Below, in pieces: positions 9,542-18,070 of a stretch of 64,000 bases of DNA. Under the pieces are notes generated by a model. The model was not told the DNA's origin. It ran no database searches and saw only the letters and a program-made list of their open reading frames with translations. This stretch comes from Bradyrhizobium manausense (GTDB taxonomy: Bacteria > Pseudomonadota > Alphaproteobacteria > Rhizobiales > Xanthobacteraceae), in contig NZ_JAFCLG010000010.1 in assembly GCF_018129685.1 (NCBI RefSeq), positions 183,735 to 247,734 on the forward strand, read 5' to 3'. The stretch's first letter is position 1. Every line of letters begins with the position of its first letter. Position numbers and translations under genes: made by a program.

Positions 9542-10273
9542 ATGGCAGACGACGGAATTGAACTGTTTATCGGACTTATCGAGAGCATTGACGCGCCAGG
9601 CACGGTCGATGCGTGCCGGCAGCTGCTCTCGATAGACGAACGCACCCGCGCCGACCGCTTCATGTTGGAGCGGCATCAGCGGCAATATATCTTCGCGCAC
9701 GCGATGTTGCGCCTGGCGCTCTCGCATGCGGCGCCCGATGTCGCGCCCACCGACTGGTCGTTCTCGACCGGCCGCTACGGACGTCCCTTCGTTGCAGCGC
9801 CCGCGACCTCGACGGCGCTGCATTTCAGCCTGTCCCATGCCGATGGCTGCGTCGCCTGCGTCGTGTCCAGGCACGAAACGATCGGCGTCGACGTCGAGGC
9901 GGTGTCGCGGCGCGTGGCGCCGCTGTCGACCGCACTCCGCTTCTTTGCCCCGGAAGAGGTCGAGACGCTGCGTGGCCTGCCGGAGCCCGCCGCGATCGAG
10001 CGCTTCTTCGACTATTGGACGCTGAAGGAAGCCTATCTGAAGGCCAGGGGCTTTGGCCTTAATCTGCCGCTCGATGCGTTCGCGATGCAGGTGTCGCGCG
10101 AAGCGATCACGATCAGCTTCAAGCCCGATATCGCCGACGATCCCGCCGGCTGGCGCTTCTCACTGTGCTCCCCCTCCTCTTCGCATCGCCTCGCCATCGC
10201 TGACGGCTCGCGTGCGGCCGGTGGCCTGCGCATCACCTACAACGCCTGGCCGCTGCAGGAAGCGGCGGCGTGA
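9542..10273 (+). CDS. Sfp-type 4'-phosphopantetheinyl transferase
   Basis: This 243-aa enzyme would move the phosphopantetheine arm from CoA to carrier-domain serines, here most likely Ser570 and Ser1637 of the nearby NRPS. It carries the family signatures: FSLSHADG (about 96-102), IGVDVE (114-119, Mg-binding Asp and Glu) and WTLKEAYLKARG (159-170). The length matches the two-lobed Sfp/EntD class. Its stop overlaps the start of the following monooxygenase by one base (TGATG), so the two are probably translated together. The ribosome site before ATG 9542 is weak. Confidence 0.92.
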   Translation: MADDGIELFIGLIESIDAPGTVDACRQLLSIDERTRADRFMLERHQRQYIFAHAMLRLALSHAAPDVAPTDWSFSTGRYGRPFVAAPATSTALHFSLSHADGCVACVVSRHETIGVDVEAVSRRVAPLSTALRFFAPEEVETLRGLPEPAAIERFFDYWTLKEAYLKARGFGLNLPLDAFAMQVSREAITISFKPDIADDPAGWRFSLCSPSSSHRLAIADGSRAAGGLRITYNAWPLQEAAA

Positions 10274-11250
10274 TGCCGGCGCGGCTACGCGTCTTTCCCG
10301 CGATCTCGCGCAATCGCGATCCGTCAGAATATGTCGGCGAGCTGATGCGGGTGGCGGCGTTTGCCGATCGCAACGGCTTCGAAGGTATCCTGCTGTTCGA
10401 GGGCAACGACGTCTTCGTCGAGCCCTGGGCCATGGCCCAGCATATCATCGCGGCGACCACGCGATCCTCGCCGCTGATCGCCGTCAATCCTGTCTACATG
10501 CATCCGTTCACGGCGGCGAAGTTCGTGTCGTCCTTCGCGCAGCTCTACCGCCGCAAGGTCTATCTCAACATGATCACGGGGACCGCGATCAGCGATTTGC
10601 AGGGGCTCGGCGATGCACACTCGCATGCCGATCGCTATGTCCGCCTCGGCGAGTTCGTCGCGATCGTGCGCCAATTGCTTTCGAGCCCGCGGCCGGTCAA
10701 TTTCGATGGCCAGTTCTATCGCGCCTGCAATCTGCAACTGCGGCCCCGCCTGCCGGCCGAGCTGATGCCGGAATTCTTGATCGCCGGGCAATCGGACGCG
10801 GCAAATCGCACCGCAGAGGAGACCGGCTGCATCAAGATGCGGATGCTGCCGCCCGATCTCGGGCACGGCCCCGGCGCATCAGGCTTGAATTTTGGCATCT
10901 TCGCGCGCGAGCGCGGCGACGATGCGCGGCAGGCGGCGAAGGCCCGCTTCCGCGACAACCCTGACGATCGCGAGCTGCTCGCGCTCACGGTGGAGAATTC
11001 GGATTCCGTCTGGAAGCGGCGGCTTTATGAGGGCCAGAGCGGCGAGCTCCAGGACAACGGCTATTGGCTGCTGCCCTATCTCACCTTCCAGGCCGATTGC
11101 CCCTATCTCGTCGGCAGCTATGCCGAGATCGGTGCGAAGCTGAAGGATTTTGCCGCAAAGGGCCTGACCACCGTGATGCTGGACATGGTCGCGGACGAGA
11201 TCGAGATGCACCACGTCTGCAAGGCGCTGAAGGCGAGCGGGCTGTTTTAG
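10273..11250 (+). CDS. Luciferase-like flavin-dependent monooxygenase (SsuD/LLM class)
   Basis: This 325-aa protein has the layout of the bacterial luciferase/alkanesulfonate monooxygenase superfamily: an N-terminal strand then AAFADRNGFEGILLFE, a MITG phosphate-loop-like stretch, DRYVRLGEFV and FLIAGQS. Such enzymes use reduced FMN and O2. ATG 10273 overlaps the PPTase stop (TGATG); a GTG at 10270 is also in frame. Tight coupling to the PPTase and the upstream NRPS suggests it tailors the NRPS product, for example by hydroxylating an amine or carbon, but the substrate is unknown. No flavin reductase gene lies beside it. Confidence 0.87.
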   Translation: MPARLRVFPAISRNRDPSEYVGELMRVAAFADRNGFEGILLFEGNDVFVEPWAMAQHIIAATTRSSPLIAVNPVYMHPFTAAKFVSSFAQLYRRKVYLNMITGTAISDLQGLGDAHSHADRYVRLGEFVAIVRQLLSSPRPVNFDGQFYRACNLQLRPRLPAELMPEFLIAGQSDAANRTAEETGCIKMRMLPPDLGHGPGASGLNFGIFARERGDDARQAAKARFRDNPDDRELLALTVENSDSVWKRRLYEGQSGELQDNGYWLLPYLTFQADCPYLVGSYAEIGAKLKDFAAKGLTTVMLDMVADEIEMHHVCKALKASGLF

Positions 11251-11265
11251 ATTGTGCTCTCTCAC

Positions 11266-11347
11266 CGTCATGGCCGGGCTTGTCCCGGCCATCCACGCCT
11301 TGCCACGAAGAAGAACGTGGATGCCCGGGACAAGCCCGGGCATGACG
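11266..11347. repeat. Palindromic intergenic repeat, family A, copy 1
   Basis: An inverted repeat of the CGTCATGGCCGGGCTTG type is answered by CAAGCCCGGGCATGACG. It fills the space between the monooxygenase and the convergent deacetylase-like gene. A second copy is at 16154-16234. The family resembles repeats scattered through Bradyrhizobium genomes. Confidence 0.85.
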
Positions 11348-11367
11348 ATCCTCTCCGGAGATGCAGA

Positions 11368-12393
11368 TCACCGCGCCTCTTCAAACCCCGCCAGCACCGA
11401 CGTCAGATTGGCCCCCAGAATATCAGAGAGATAGCCGCCCTCCTGCACGAACACCGTCGGCAGGCCCATCTTGGCGATGGCCTGGCCGATGCGGCGGAAG
11501 CCGGGCGTGGTGACGGCGAGGCCCTTCAGCGGATCGTGCTCGGAGGCATCGAGGCCGAGCGCGATCACGAGCGCGCCTGGCGCAAAGGATTCGATCGCCT
11601 TGCGTGCGACGTCCATCGCCTGGCTGTAGCCGTCATCACCGGTGCCGATCGCCAGCGGAATGTTGAGATTGGTGCCGAGGCCGGCGCCTTCGCCTCGCTC
11701 ATGAGCATAGCCCCACACGAAGGGATAGTAGGCGGTCGGATCGGCGTGGATCGAGATCGTGTAGACGTCCGGCCGCGCATAAAAGATGCCTTGCGTACCG
11801 TTGCCGTGATGGACGTCGACGTCGAGGATCACCACGCGCTCGTGCTTGAGGCGCAGATGAGCGGCTGCAATCGCGCTGTTGTTGAGGAAGCAGAAGCCGC
11901 CGGCCATGTCGCGATACGCGTGATGGCCCGGCGGACGGCAAAGTGCGTAGGTCGCGTCTTCGCCGTCCATCACCATCTGCGCCGCGGTGACCGCAACGTC
12001 GGTCGCCGCGCACGCCGCAGCCCAGGTACCCGGTCCAATTGGCGCTGCGGTATCGGCGGTGTGCCAGCCAAGCTTGCCGACGATATGCGTCGGATAAGTC
12101 GCGGCATGGCGCACGGGATGGATGTTGCCGATCATCTCCGGCCCGGAATCGCCGAGCGCCGTCCAGGCGTCCCAGGCTTCGCTCAGGAATGACAAATATT
12201 CCGGACTGTGAATGCGCGCGCGCGGGCCCTGGCCGAATGTCGTCGGCTCGACCAGCTGATGCCTGCCGTCCTTCAAGCCTTTGAGCAAGCGGTCGGCACG
12301 CTCGGGCTGTTCGGTGGTGCGCCTGACGACGCCGCGAACCAGGAAGAATTGCGGATCGTGGCTGCGATGCAGTTCGGTATGGACGGCTTTCAC
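11368..12393 (-). CDS. Histone-deacetylase-fold acetylpolyamine amidohydrolase-like protein
   Basis: This 341-aa protein starts at GTG 12393 with GGAG about 8 nt upstream. It has the Zn-dependent deacetylase signatures RPPGHHA (His157, His158), DVDVHHGNGT (Asp193 and His195 as Zn ligands) and GLDASEHDPL (Asp282). Length and motifs fit the bacterial class that removes acetyl groups from acetylpolyamines or other acylated amines in the cytoplasm. It is convergent with the NRPS operon and close to the amine catabolism genes that follow, which favours a polyamine substrate. Acetoin-utilisation (AcuC-like) or protein deacetylase activity cannot be excluded. Confidence 0.88.
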   Translation of the reverse strand: MKAVHTELHRSHDPQFFLVRGVVRRTTEQPERADRLLKGLKDGRHQLVEPTTFGQGPRARIHSPEYLSFLSEAWDAWTALGDSGPEMIGNIHPVRHAATYPTHIVGKLGWHTADTAAPIGPGTWAAACAATDVAVTAAQMVMDGEDATYALCRPPGHHAYRDMAGGFCFLNNSAIAAAHLRLKHERVVILDVDVHHGNGTQGIFYARPDVYTISIHADPTAYYPFVWGYAHERGEGAGLGTNLNIPLAIGTGDDGYSQAMDVARKAIESFAPGALVIALGLDASEHDPLKGLAVTTPGFRRIGQAIAKMGLPTVFVQEGGYLSDILGANLTSVLAGFEEAR

Positions 12394-12508
12394 TCAACAC
12401 TCCGTGGTCGCATTGACGGTGCCACAGGTGTCTGATCCCAGCGGCGGCCCAATGCAAGCAAGAAGAATGCCGGCCTCTCTGCGCTGGAAGCAGGACACTT
12501 TCGAGGAG

Positions 12509-13450
12509 TTAGCAGCGTCCGCGCTGCAGGCAGTGCTCGCGGCCCGGCTGGTCGGTGCGGAAAGACTCGATGAAGCCGCCCTGGCGCTGCGTGACAAAGA
12601 CAGTCTTGCCGTCGCTGCCGCCGAAGGCAAGATTGGTCGGCTCTTTCCCCTTCAGCGCGATCTCGCGCTCGACCGCGCCATTGGGCTTCATCAGCGCAAT
12701 CGTGCCCTTGAGAATGCGCGCGACATACAGGCGGCCGGCAACATCGGTGCGCAGGCCGTCGATGGTATCGGGCTGGAACGTCTTGACGAGCTTTGCGTCG
12801 GTGAGTTCGTTGTCGCGGATGGCATAGGACCAGACCTGGCCGTTGCTGGATTCCCCGACATAGAGCGTCCTGCCGTCGGGACTGAGATCGATGCCGTTGG
12901 TGGTCCCCATCGCGCGCGGCGCTGACATCACCTGCCCCTGCACCGGTCCATCCGCGGATTTCGCGATGCGCCAGATGTGGCCTTCCCGGCCTTTCCAGTT
13001 CGGATCGCTCGCGTAGATCGTTCCGTCGCGGGCGATAGTGATGTCGTTGGGCTGGTTCATCTCGTCGGAGTGAAACCAGGCAACCGGCTCGGTGCCCCCT
13101 TTCGGGATTGCGAAGATGTTGTGCTTCTTGTAGTCGGCGATGAACATCGTGCCGCTGCGATCGAAGCGGATGGCATTGCCGACACTGCCTTCGGGCAGCG
13201 CCGTGAAGGCCTCCGAAGCCGCACCGCCCGCAGGCAACCGGCCGATCGTGCCAGGCTTGCCGAAATTCACCACGTAGAGGTTGCCATCGAGATCGGCAGC
13301 GGGCCCTTCGATGCCGTGCGTATATTCGTCAGCAGGCGTAACCTGCACGCTTTCGAACATTTTCGTCTCGGCTGCGACAAACGGTGTCGTGGCGACGAGC
13401 ACAATGCTACCGCACAGGCACCAGAAATTCCTGCCGGATGTAATAGCCAT
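12509..13450 (-). CDS. Secreted SMP-30/gluconolactonase-like beta-propeller protein
   Basis: A signal peptide (MAITSGRNF then a hydrophobic stretch ending FVAA) precedes about 290 residues of repeated propeller motifs (GPAADLDGNLYVVNFG, NGIDLSPDGRTLYVGES, TIDGLRTDVAGRLYVA). This matches SMP-30/Gnl/LRE-like lactonases, usually Ca-dependent. ATG 13450 is chosen because it places the signal peptide well; a start at 13471 is also in frame. The gene overlaps the end of the upstream dehydrogenase gene by 44 bp, so the pair is an operon. It may hydrolyse the lactone formed by the dehydrogenase in the periplasm. Confidence 0.78.
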   Translation of the reverse strand: MAITSGRNFWCLCGSIVLVATTPFVAAETKMFESVQVTPADEYTHGIEGPAADLDGNLYVVNFGKPGTIGRLPAGGAASEAFTALPEGSVGNAIRFDRSGTMFIADYKKHNIFAIPKGGTEPVAWFHSDEMNQPNDITIARDGTIYASDPNWKGREGHIWRIAKSADGPVQGQVMSAPRAMGTTNGIDLSPDGRTLYVGESSNGQVWSYAIRDNELTDAKLVKTFQPDTIDGLRTDVAGRLYVARILKGTIALMKPNGAVEREIALKGKEPTNLAFGGSDGKTVFVTQRQGGFIESFRTDQPGREHCLQRGRC

Positions 13451-15482
13451 CGTCGTCGCTACACTCTCCATTCAGATAGGGATCGGCCGGCCGGAAGAAT
13501 CGGCTGAAGCCAGGTTTGTCTACAGCGTTCCTTTGTGTCACGACGACGACCTTGGCAGCCGGTATTTCGCCGCATTCCTTGTTCGTCCTGCTGACGAACT
13601 TGCGCTGCGGCAGGCCAAGTTTGATCTGCATCGGAGTTCCCGGAACCATCTTGGCAACGAACAGATCAACCGTGTTGAGCAGCACCGCGTAACCGGGCTC
13701 GGTCTTGGGCAGGCTCTCGCCGCCCGGCGGCATCAGCTTCTCCGCGCCAATGCCGCGCAGCCGCGTGCGCAGCCTGCCGGAGGCAGGATCGCCCGGATAG
13801 ATCCAGCCGTCCTGCGACAGCATGAAGCGGAGCACGGTCGCATCCTTGTCGGCGTCCGACTGGCCCGGCTTGAGGCCGAAATCGGAGTGGCAGCCGACGC
13901 AGTGCTTTTCGACAAGGTTTTTGCGCAGCGCTGTGAGCCGTACCTTGTTCTGCGCGTCCTTTGCGACGAAAGCGGCGAGTTGGTCGATCAGCGCCTGACT
14001 GCGCGTATCGCAAGATAATGGCGGTGGCGGATCGCCCGCGGCGCGATCGATGCGGATGATGGTCTGGTTCTTGTCTTCGACCAACCAGATCGCGCCGTCC
14101 TCGGAGACGGTCATACCGACCGGGGCGCCTTGCGGTCGCGCGCCATTGACGCGGTGCCAGCCGGCAATCAGCTCCTCGAACGGCGCAGCGGCGACATCGC
14201 CGGCGTCGGTCTGAAAATTGTGGGTTGGATCCGCCGCGCAGCTGACGTGGTAGCGCACCGGTGCCGGGGCGGTCTTCGGGAAGCCATGGTCGTCGACGTC
14301 GTAGATGAGGACGCGGCTGCCGGTGGGGCGATAGCCGTGCAGGCCGACCAGAAGCTTGCCTTCGAGCTCCGGAAACTTGGCGCCATGATAATACAGCATC
14401 GCCAGCGGTGCGCCGTGCGGCGGCATCAGCGAGAACGGCGCCTTGTAGAGCGCGTTGTTCGTGCAGAGCGTCTTGTAAATTCCGGATTGCAGCACGAGCT
14501 TGAATTCGGGGCTCGGCGTCGACAGGTCATAGCAGTAGGGCCAGCCATAGTGCTTGCCCTGCTCGATCGCGTTGATCTCCTCGTTCGGCTTGAAGATATC
14601 GGGCAGATCGCGACCATTCTCGCCTTGCAGGAAGGCGTAGCCGGCATCGGGAAAGTTCGGATGCAGCGCCAGCGCCATCGAATTGCGCAGGCCCCGCGCG
14701 TAGATCGTATGCGGCGGGTCGGTATCGCCAGGCTTCAGCGCCGGAAAAACGCCACCCGACGGCGGCGTGAACAACCAGATCGCGGCCATGGCGGAGGGGC
14801 CTTCGGCCGGCGCGCAGGGTCTTGTGATCGGCGCCGGCGTAATGCAGTCGTCGCTGTGGGCCCCGACATTGACGAACAGCCGTCCGTTCTTGTCGAACAC
14901 GAACTGCTTGAGCGGATGCGCGGCCTCGTCAAGCCTGGTCCCGTCCGGAAGCGTGATGCGGCGGCCCGGCATGTGACGGATGATGGTCTCGACTGTGCCG
15001 CGCGGATTGTCCGCAAGTGGATCGAAGCGGAAGATGGTCTCGGCAGTCGAGGCGTAGAGCTTCTTGTCCGGGCCGATCACGAGCCCGAACGGATATTCGA
15101 GGCCGGTCAGGAGCTCCTTGAAACGCTGGCCGCTGGCCGCGTGCGGATCGAGCAGCAACAGCCGGCCATCGGTATGGCCCCAGCCGCCCATGTCGGCGAC
15201 CACGAACAAGTCGTGGCCGGACAGCTGGATGATCGAGCGCGGAAATTTGAGATGGTCGTCCTCGCTGGCGACGAGGCCGGCGCAGAAGCCAGCCTTCATG
15301 TCGATCTCGATCCTTGGAAAGGCGAGGTCGCCGCTGCCGCAGGTCTCCGTTCCAACCGCATAACCGCTTTTCCTGACAGGATCGGACACCGCTGGCGAGG
15401 CGACCCCGAGCAAGACGGCGGTGAAGGCGACGACACCTGCGCACAAGCTTCGGCGTCCATCCTGGAATGTGAAACGATTCAC
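13407..15482 (-). CDS. Periplasmic PQQ-type sugar/sorbosone dehydrogenase fused to a cytochrome c domain
   Basis: This 691-aa protein starts at GTG 15482 and has a signal peptide (to about residue 32, ASPAVSDP). Residues about 50-480 form a glucose/sorbosone-dehydrogenase-like six-bladed propeller (YARGLRNSMALALHPNF, YGWPYCYDL). A single CVGCH heme-c motif at about residue 528 begins a small cytochrome-like domain, with a possible Met ligand in LMPPGGES. The fusion would pass electrons from substrate oxidation to the respiratory chain. The SMP-30 gene overlaps its 3' end. The substrate is unknown; PQQ use is inferred from the fold. Confidence 0.82.
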   Translation of the reverse strand: MNRFTFQDGRRSLCAGVVAFTAVLLGVASPAVSDPVRKSGYAVGTETCGSGDLAFPRIEIDMKAGFCAGLVASEDDHLKFPRSIIQLSGHDLFVVADMGGWGHTDGRLLLLDPHAASGQRFKELLTGLEYPFGLVIGPDKKLYASTAETIFRFDPLADNPRGTVETIIRHMPGRRITLPDGTRLDEAAHPLKQFVFDKNGRLFVNVGAHSDDCITPAPITRPCAPAEGPSAMAAIWLFTPPSGGVFPALKPGDTDPPHTIYARGLRNSMALALHPNFPDAGYAFLQGENGRDLPDIFKPNEEINAIEQGKHYGWPYCYDLSTPSPEFKLVLQSGIYKTLCTNNALYKAPFSLMPPHGAPLAMLYYHGAKFPELEGKLLVGLHGYRPTGSRVLIYDVDDHGFPKTAPAPVRYHVSCAADPTHNFQTDAGDVAAAPFEELIAGWHRVNGARPQGAPVGMTVSEDGAIWLVEDKNQTIIRIDRAAGDPPPPLSCDTRSQALIDQLAAFVAKDAQNKVRLTALRKNLVEKHCVGCHSDFGLKPGQSDADKDATVLRFMLSQDGWIYPGDPASGRLRTRLRGIGAEKLMPPGGESLPKTEPGYAVLLNTVDLFVAKMVPGTPMQIKLGLPQRKFVSRTNKECGEIPAAKVVVVTQRNAVDKPGFSRFFRPADPYLNGECSDDDGYYIRQEFLVPVR

Positions 15483-15689
15483 AGCGGGCTCCCCGATTTT
15501 CGATCGAAGGTTGTTCCATGCCGTGCGGAGGCCGTCCAGTTCAACATCACCCGCCTGTGATCAAACCCGCAGGGTTCCTCGTGTCGACCAACCTCCGTAG
15601 ATTCCCTTACCGGGCTCGACCCGAATATTTTTCGCTTCTTTCGGCTGGTACCGATGTGCCGTCCAAATCGCTTTCCAGAGGAGGCGTGT

Positions 15690-15923
15690 ATGGTTCAGAT
15701 GTATTTCCACTGCTCGAACGCCGACGGCGCGCTGGTCGATCGTTACGGCACGGCAGTCGCCAACCTGACCGAAGCACGCGACCGGGCAACCCAGATCATG
15801 CGCTCGATGATCGACACGCCCGGCACTGAGGACTGGCGCGATTGGGTGATTCACATCAGTGACGACGACGGCGAGGAGATCTTCGATCTCCCCTTCACCG
15901 CCATGCTCGGCAAGCCGCATTGA
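15690..15923 (+). CDS. DUF6894-like small protein (77 aa)
   Basis: The ATG at 15690 follows GAGGAGG at a good distance, so it is preferred over an upstream in-frame ATG at 15654. The protein starts MVQMYFHCSN, then DGALVDRYG, a helix (NLTEARDRATQIMRSMI), and ends in WVIHISDDDGEEIFDLPF. This pattern matches the small family abundant in Bradyrhizobium that I know as DUF6894, whose function is unknown. A 58-aa gene follows 9 bp downstream. Confidence 0.8.
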   Translation: MVQMYFHCSNADGALVDRYGTAVANLTEARDRATQIMRSMIDTPGTEDWRDWVIHISDDDGEEIFDLPFTAMLGKPH

Positions 15924-15932
15924 GGCGATGTC

Positions 15933-16109
15933 ATGCTGTTCGCCTCCCTGAGCCTGCTCCGCCAGCCCCTCAGCTTCGTCGCCACCAAATGGCAGAACCT
16001 GGTGCGGATCGCCGGAAACCCCTACCGTCCCGAGCTGCACTACATGCGCGGCCCTGGCCCGAAATGGCACGCCAAATATCAGGCCAGCCGGCTGAACCGC
16101 GGGCTCTGA
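15933..16109 (+). CDS. Small hypothetical protein (58 aa)
   Basis: The open frame from ATG 15933 to TGA 16107-16109 gives a basic 58-aa protein (MLFASLSLLRQ, then TKWQNLVRIAGNPYRPELHYM, ending RLNRGL). Third codon positions are almost all G or C, as in neighbouring real genes, which argues for coding. It sits 9 bp after the DUF6894-like gene and probably shares its transcript. No family is recognised. Confidence 0.55.
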   Translation: MLFASLSLLRQPLSFVATKWQNLVRIAGNPYRPELHYMRGPGPKWHAKYQASRLNRGL

Positions 16110-16153
16110 GCGTTACGGCCCGGCCACTTTCCAGCTGATCTCTGTCTCTTCGT

Positions 16154-16234
16154 CGTCATGGCCGGGCTTGTCCCGGCCATCCACGTTCTGAGGACGCAAA
16201 GACGTGGATGCCCGGATCAAGCCCGGGCATGACG
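16154..16234. repeat. Palindromic intergenic repeat, family A, copy 2
   Basis: This has the same long inverted repeat as 11266-11347 (CGTCATGGCCGGGCTTG and a pairing CCCGGGCATGACG arm), here with a slightly different loop. Between the repeat and the gamma-glutamyltransferase start (16235-16478) no intact gene was found, only a possible gene tail on the minus strand. Confidence 0.85.
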
Positions 16235-16259
16235 AGTGCAGGGGAAGCAATCCCGCCTC

Positions 16260-16365
16260 ACTTCCCCGTAAACTTAGCCTTGCGCTTCAAGGCGGCTTGC
16301 CGGCTCATCGAGCGTCAAATCCCCGACGGCGCCATCCCGCGCCTGTTTCACACCTGCCATGTCGC
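16260..16365 (-). pseudogene. Possible remnant of a gene 3' end
   Basis: Read on the minus strand, the stretch ends in codons for LKRKAKFTGK and a TGA at 16260-16262. A basic tail of the form KPKFTGK is common at the end of enoyl-CoA hydratase-like proteins. There is no upstream body for such a gene, and adjacent frames are short. It may be a decayed fragment or chance. Confidence 0.2.
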
Positions 16366-16478
16366 GCCTCCCTCTGGATGTTCTCGTTGTCGGCAATGTG
16401 CCATTCTTGCTCAGTTCCGCCTATTGCGGAGCTTCGACGTCAGCGCAACGAAGCCAAGACAGAGATCAACACGACATC

Positions 16479-18068
16479 ATGCCCCATCAGTTCAGCCTCA
16501 ACCAAACCGTCCGCAAACCTGCCGTCATATCCAGGGGCGGCATCGTCGCTTCGCAATCGCGGCGGGCGGCCGAGGTCGGGGCGACTGTGCTGGCGGCGGG
16601 CGGCGACTGCGTGGACGCGATCGTCGCGACCACTTTTGCGCTGAACGTGCTGGAGCCCTGGAACAGCGGCATCGGCGGCGGCGGCGCGATGGTGCTCTAC
16701 CGCGCCAGGGAAAATCGATACGAGGTGATCGATTACGGCATGATCGCGCCGCAGAGCCTGCGCGCGGCCGATTATCCCGTCACCGGAGACCGCGTCGCGA
16801 CCGACCTGTTTCCGTGGCCGCGGGTGAAGGACGACCGCAATATTCACGGTCCTGCCGCGATCGCGGTGCCCGGTGTCGTCGCCGGCATGGAGGACGTGCA
16901 CCGTCGATACGCCAGGATGTCGTGGAAAGAGCTGGTCGCTCCGGCGGCGGCGCTCGCCGGCGAAGGCCTGCTGGTCGACTGGTGGACCGAGCTGACGATT
17001 ACGGGTTCGGCGGCAGATCTTCGACGCTATCCGGCCAGCGCGGCGATGTTCTTGAAGGACGGCCTCCCGCCGAGCCCGCCCTGGAGCATCGAGGCCGAGA
17101 TCCGGATGCCGCAGGATAATTTGAAGGCCACGCTGTTGCACCTCGCCGAGGCCGGACCGCGCGATTTCTACCAAGGTGATCTCGCCAAGAGCATCGCGTC
17201 CGACATCAGAGCCGACGGCGGCTCGCTATCAACAGAGGATCTCGCCGCATTCCGCAGCCATCGGCGCGAGCCGCTGGCGATCCCCTATCGTGGCGGCAAG
17301 GTGCTGGCGACGCCCGAGCTCACCGCCGGGCCGACCATGGCGCATGCGCTGCGCCTGTTGCAGCAGAGTTTGAAGCCAACAGGCACGCCGGACGCGGCCG
17401 CCTATGCCGAATACGCCCTCGCCCTGCAAGAGGCCTATCGCGAGCGGCTCAAGGACATGGGCGATGCCGACGGCAAGCGCTCGCTCGGCGCCGAATATCT
17501 GGCGCCGGCCTGCACCACGCATTTCTCGGTGGTCGACCGGCACGGCAATATGGCCGCGGTCACGCAGACGCTGCTGTCGTCCTTTGGTTCGAAATATGTG
17601 ACGCCGCACACCGGCATCCCCATGAACAACGGCATCATGTGGTTCGATCCGACGCCTGATACCACCAACTCGCTCGCACCAGGCAAGCGCTGCCTCACCA
17701 ACTACACGCCTGTGATCGCGGAGACCCGGGACGGCAAGCGCCTCGCGGTCGGCGCCTCCGGCGGCCGCCGCATCCTGCCGTCGGTCTTGCAGCTCGTGTC
17801 GTTTGCGATGGACTTCGACATGGACCTCGATGCGGCCATCCACCAGCCGCGCATCGATTGCAGTGAAGGCGCGATCGTGCTCGGCGACACCAGGCTGCCG
17901 GCGGATACACGCAAGGCGCTTGCCGCGCGCTTCAACTACAAGGAAGCGCCGGTGCAGACCCTGCCGATGAAATTCGCCTGCCCGAGCGTAGTGATGCGCG
18001 ACGGCAATACGAATTCCGGCGCGGTCGAGATCTTCCAGCCCTGGGCCGACGCGGTTGCGGAGGCCTGA
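16479..18068 (+). CDS. Gamma-glutamyltransferase family protein
   Basis: This is a 530-aa Ntn-hydrolase proenzyme that normally cleaves itself before a catalytic Thr, here Thr347 in CTTHFSVVD. Other family marks are GGDCVDAIVAT, the oxyanion-like GIGGGGAMVLY and GASGGRRILPS near the C-terminus. It transfers or hydrolyses gamma-glutamyl groups. ATG 16479 is chosen because upstream codons from 16359 do not look like family sequence. No clear signal peptide is visible, so a cytoplasmic location is possible. It is convergent (2 bp apart) with a PuuB-like oxidase, which suggests work on gamma-glutamylated amines. Confidence 0.88.
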   Translation: MPHQFSLNQTVRKPAVISRGGIVASQSRRAAEVGATVLAAGGDCVDAIVATTFALNVLEPWNSGIGGGGAMVLYRARENRYEVIDYGMIAPQSLRAADYPVTGDRVATDLFPWPRVKDDRNIHGPAAIAVPGVVAGMEDVHRRYARMSWKELVAPAAALAGEGLLVDWWTELTITGSAADLRRYPASAAMFLKDGLPPSPPWSIEAEIRMPQDNLKATLLHLAEAGPRDFYQGDLAKSIASDIRADGGSLSTEDLAAFRSHRREPLAIPYRGGKVLATPELTAGPTMAHALRLLQQSLKPTGTPDAAAYAEYALALQEAYRERLKDMGDADGKRSLGAEYLAPACTTHFSVVDRHGNMAAVTQTLLSSFGSKYVTPHTGIPMNNGIMWFDPTPDTTNSLAPGKRCLTNYTPVIAETRDGKRLAVGASGGRRILPSVLQLVSFAMDFDMDLDAAIHQPRIDCSEGAIVLGDTRLPADTRKALAARFNYKEAPVQTLPMKFACPSVVMRDGNTNSGAVEIFQPWADAVAEA

Positions 18069-18070
18069 AG

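Noticed and set aside
14130..15560. 476-codon plus-strand frame opposite the dehydrogenase gene
   Set aside because: The minus strand encodes a clear signal peptide, propeller and heme motif; the plus frame shows none.
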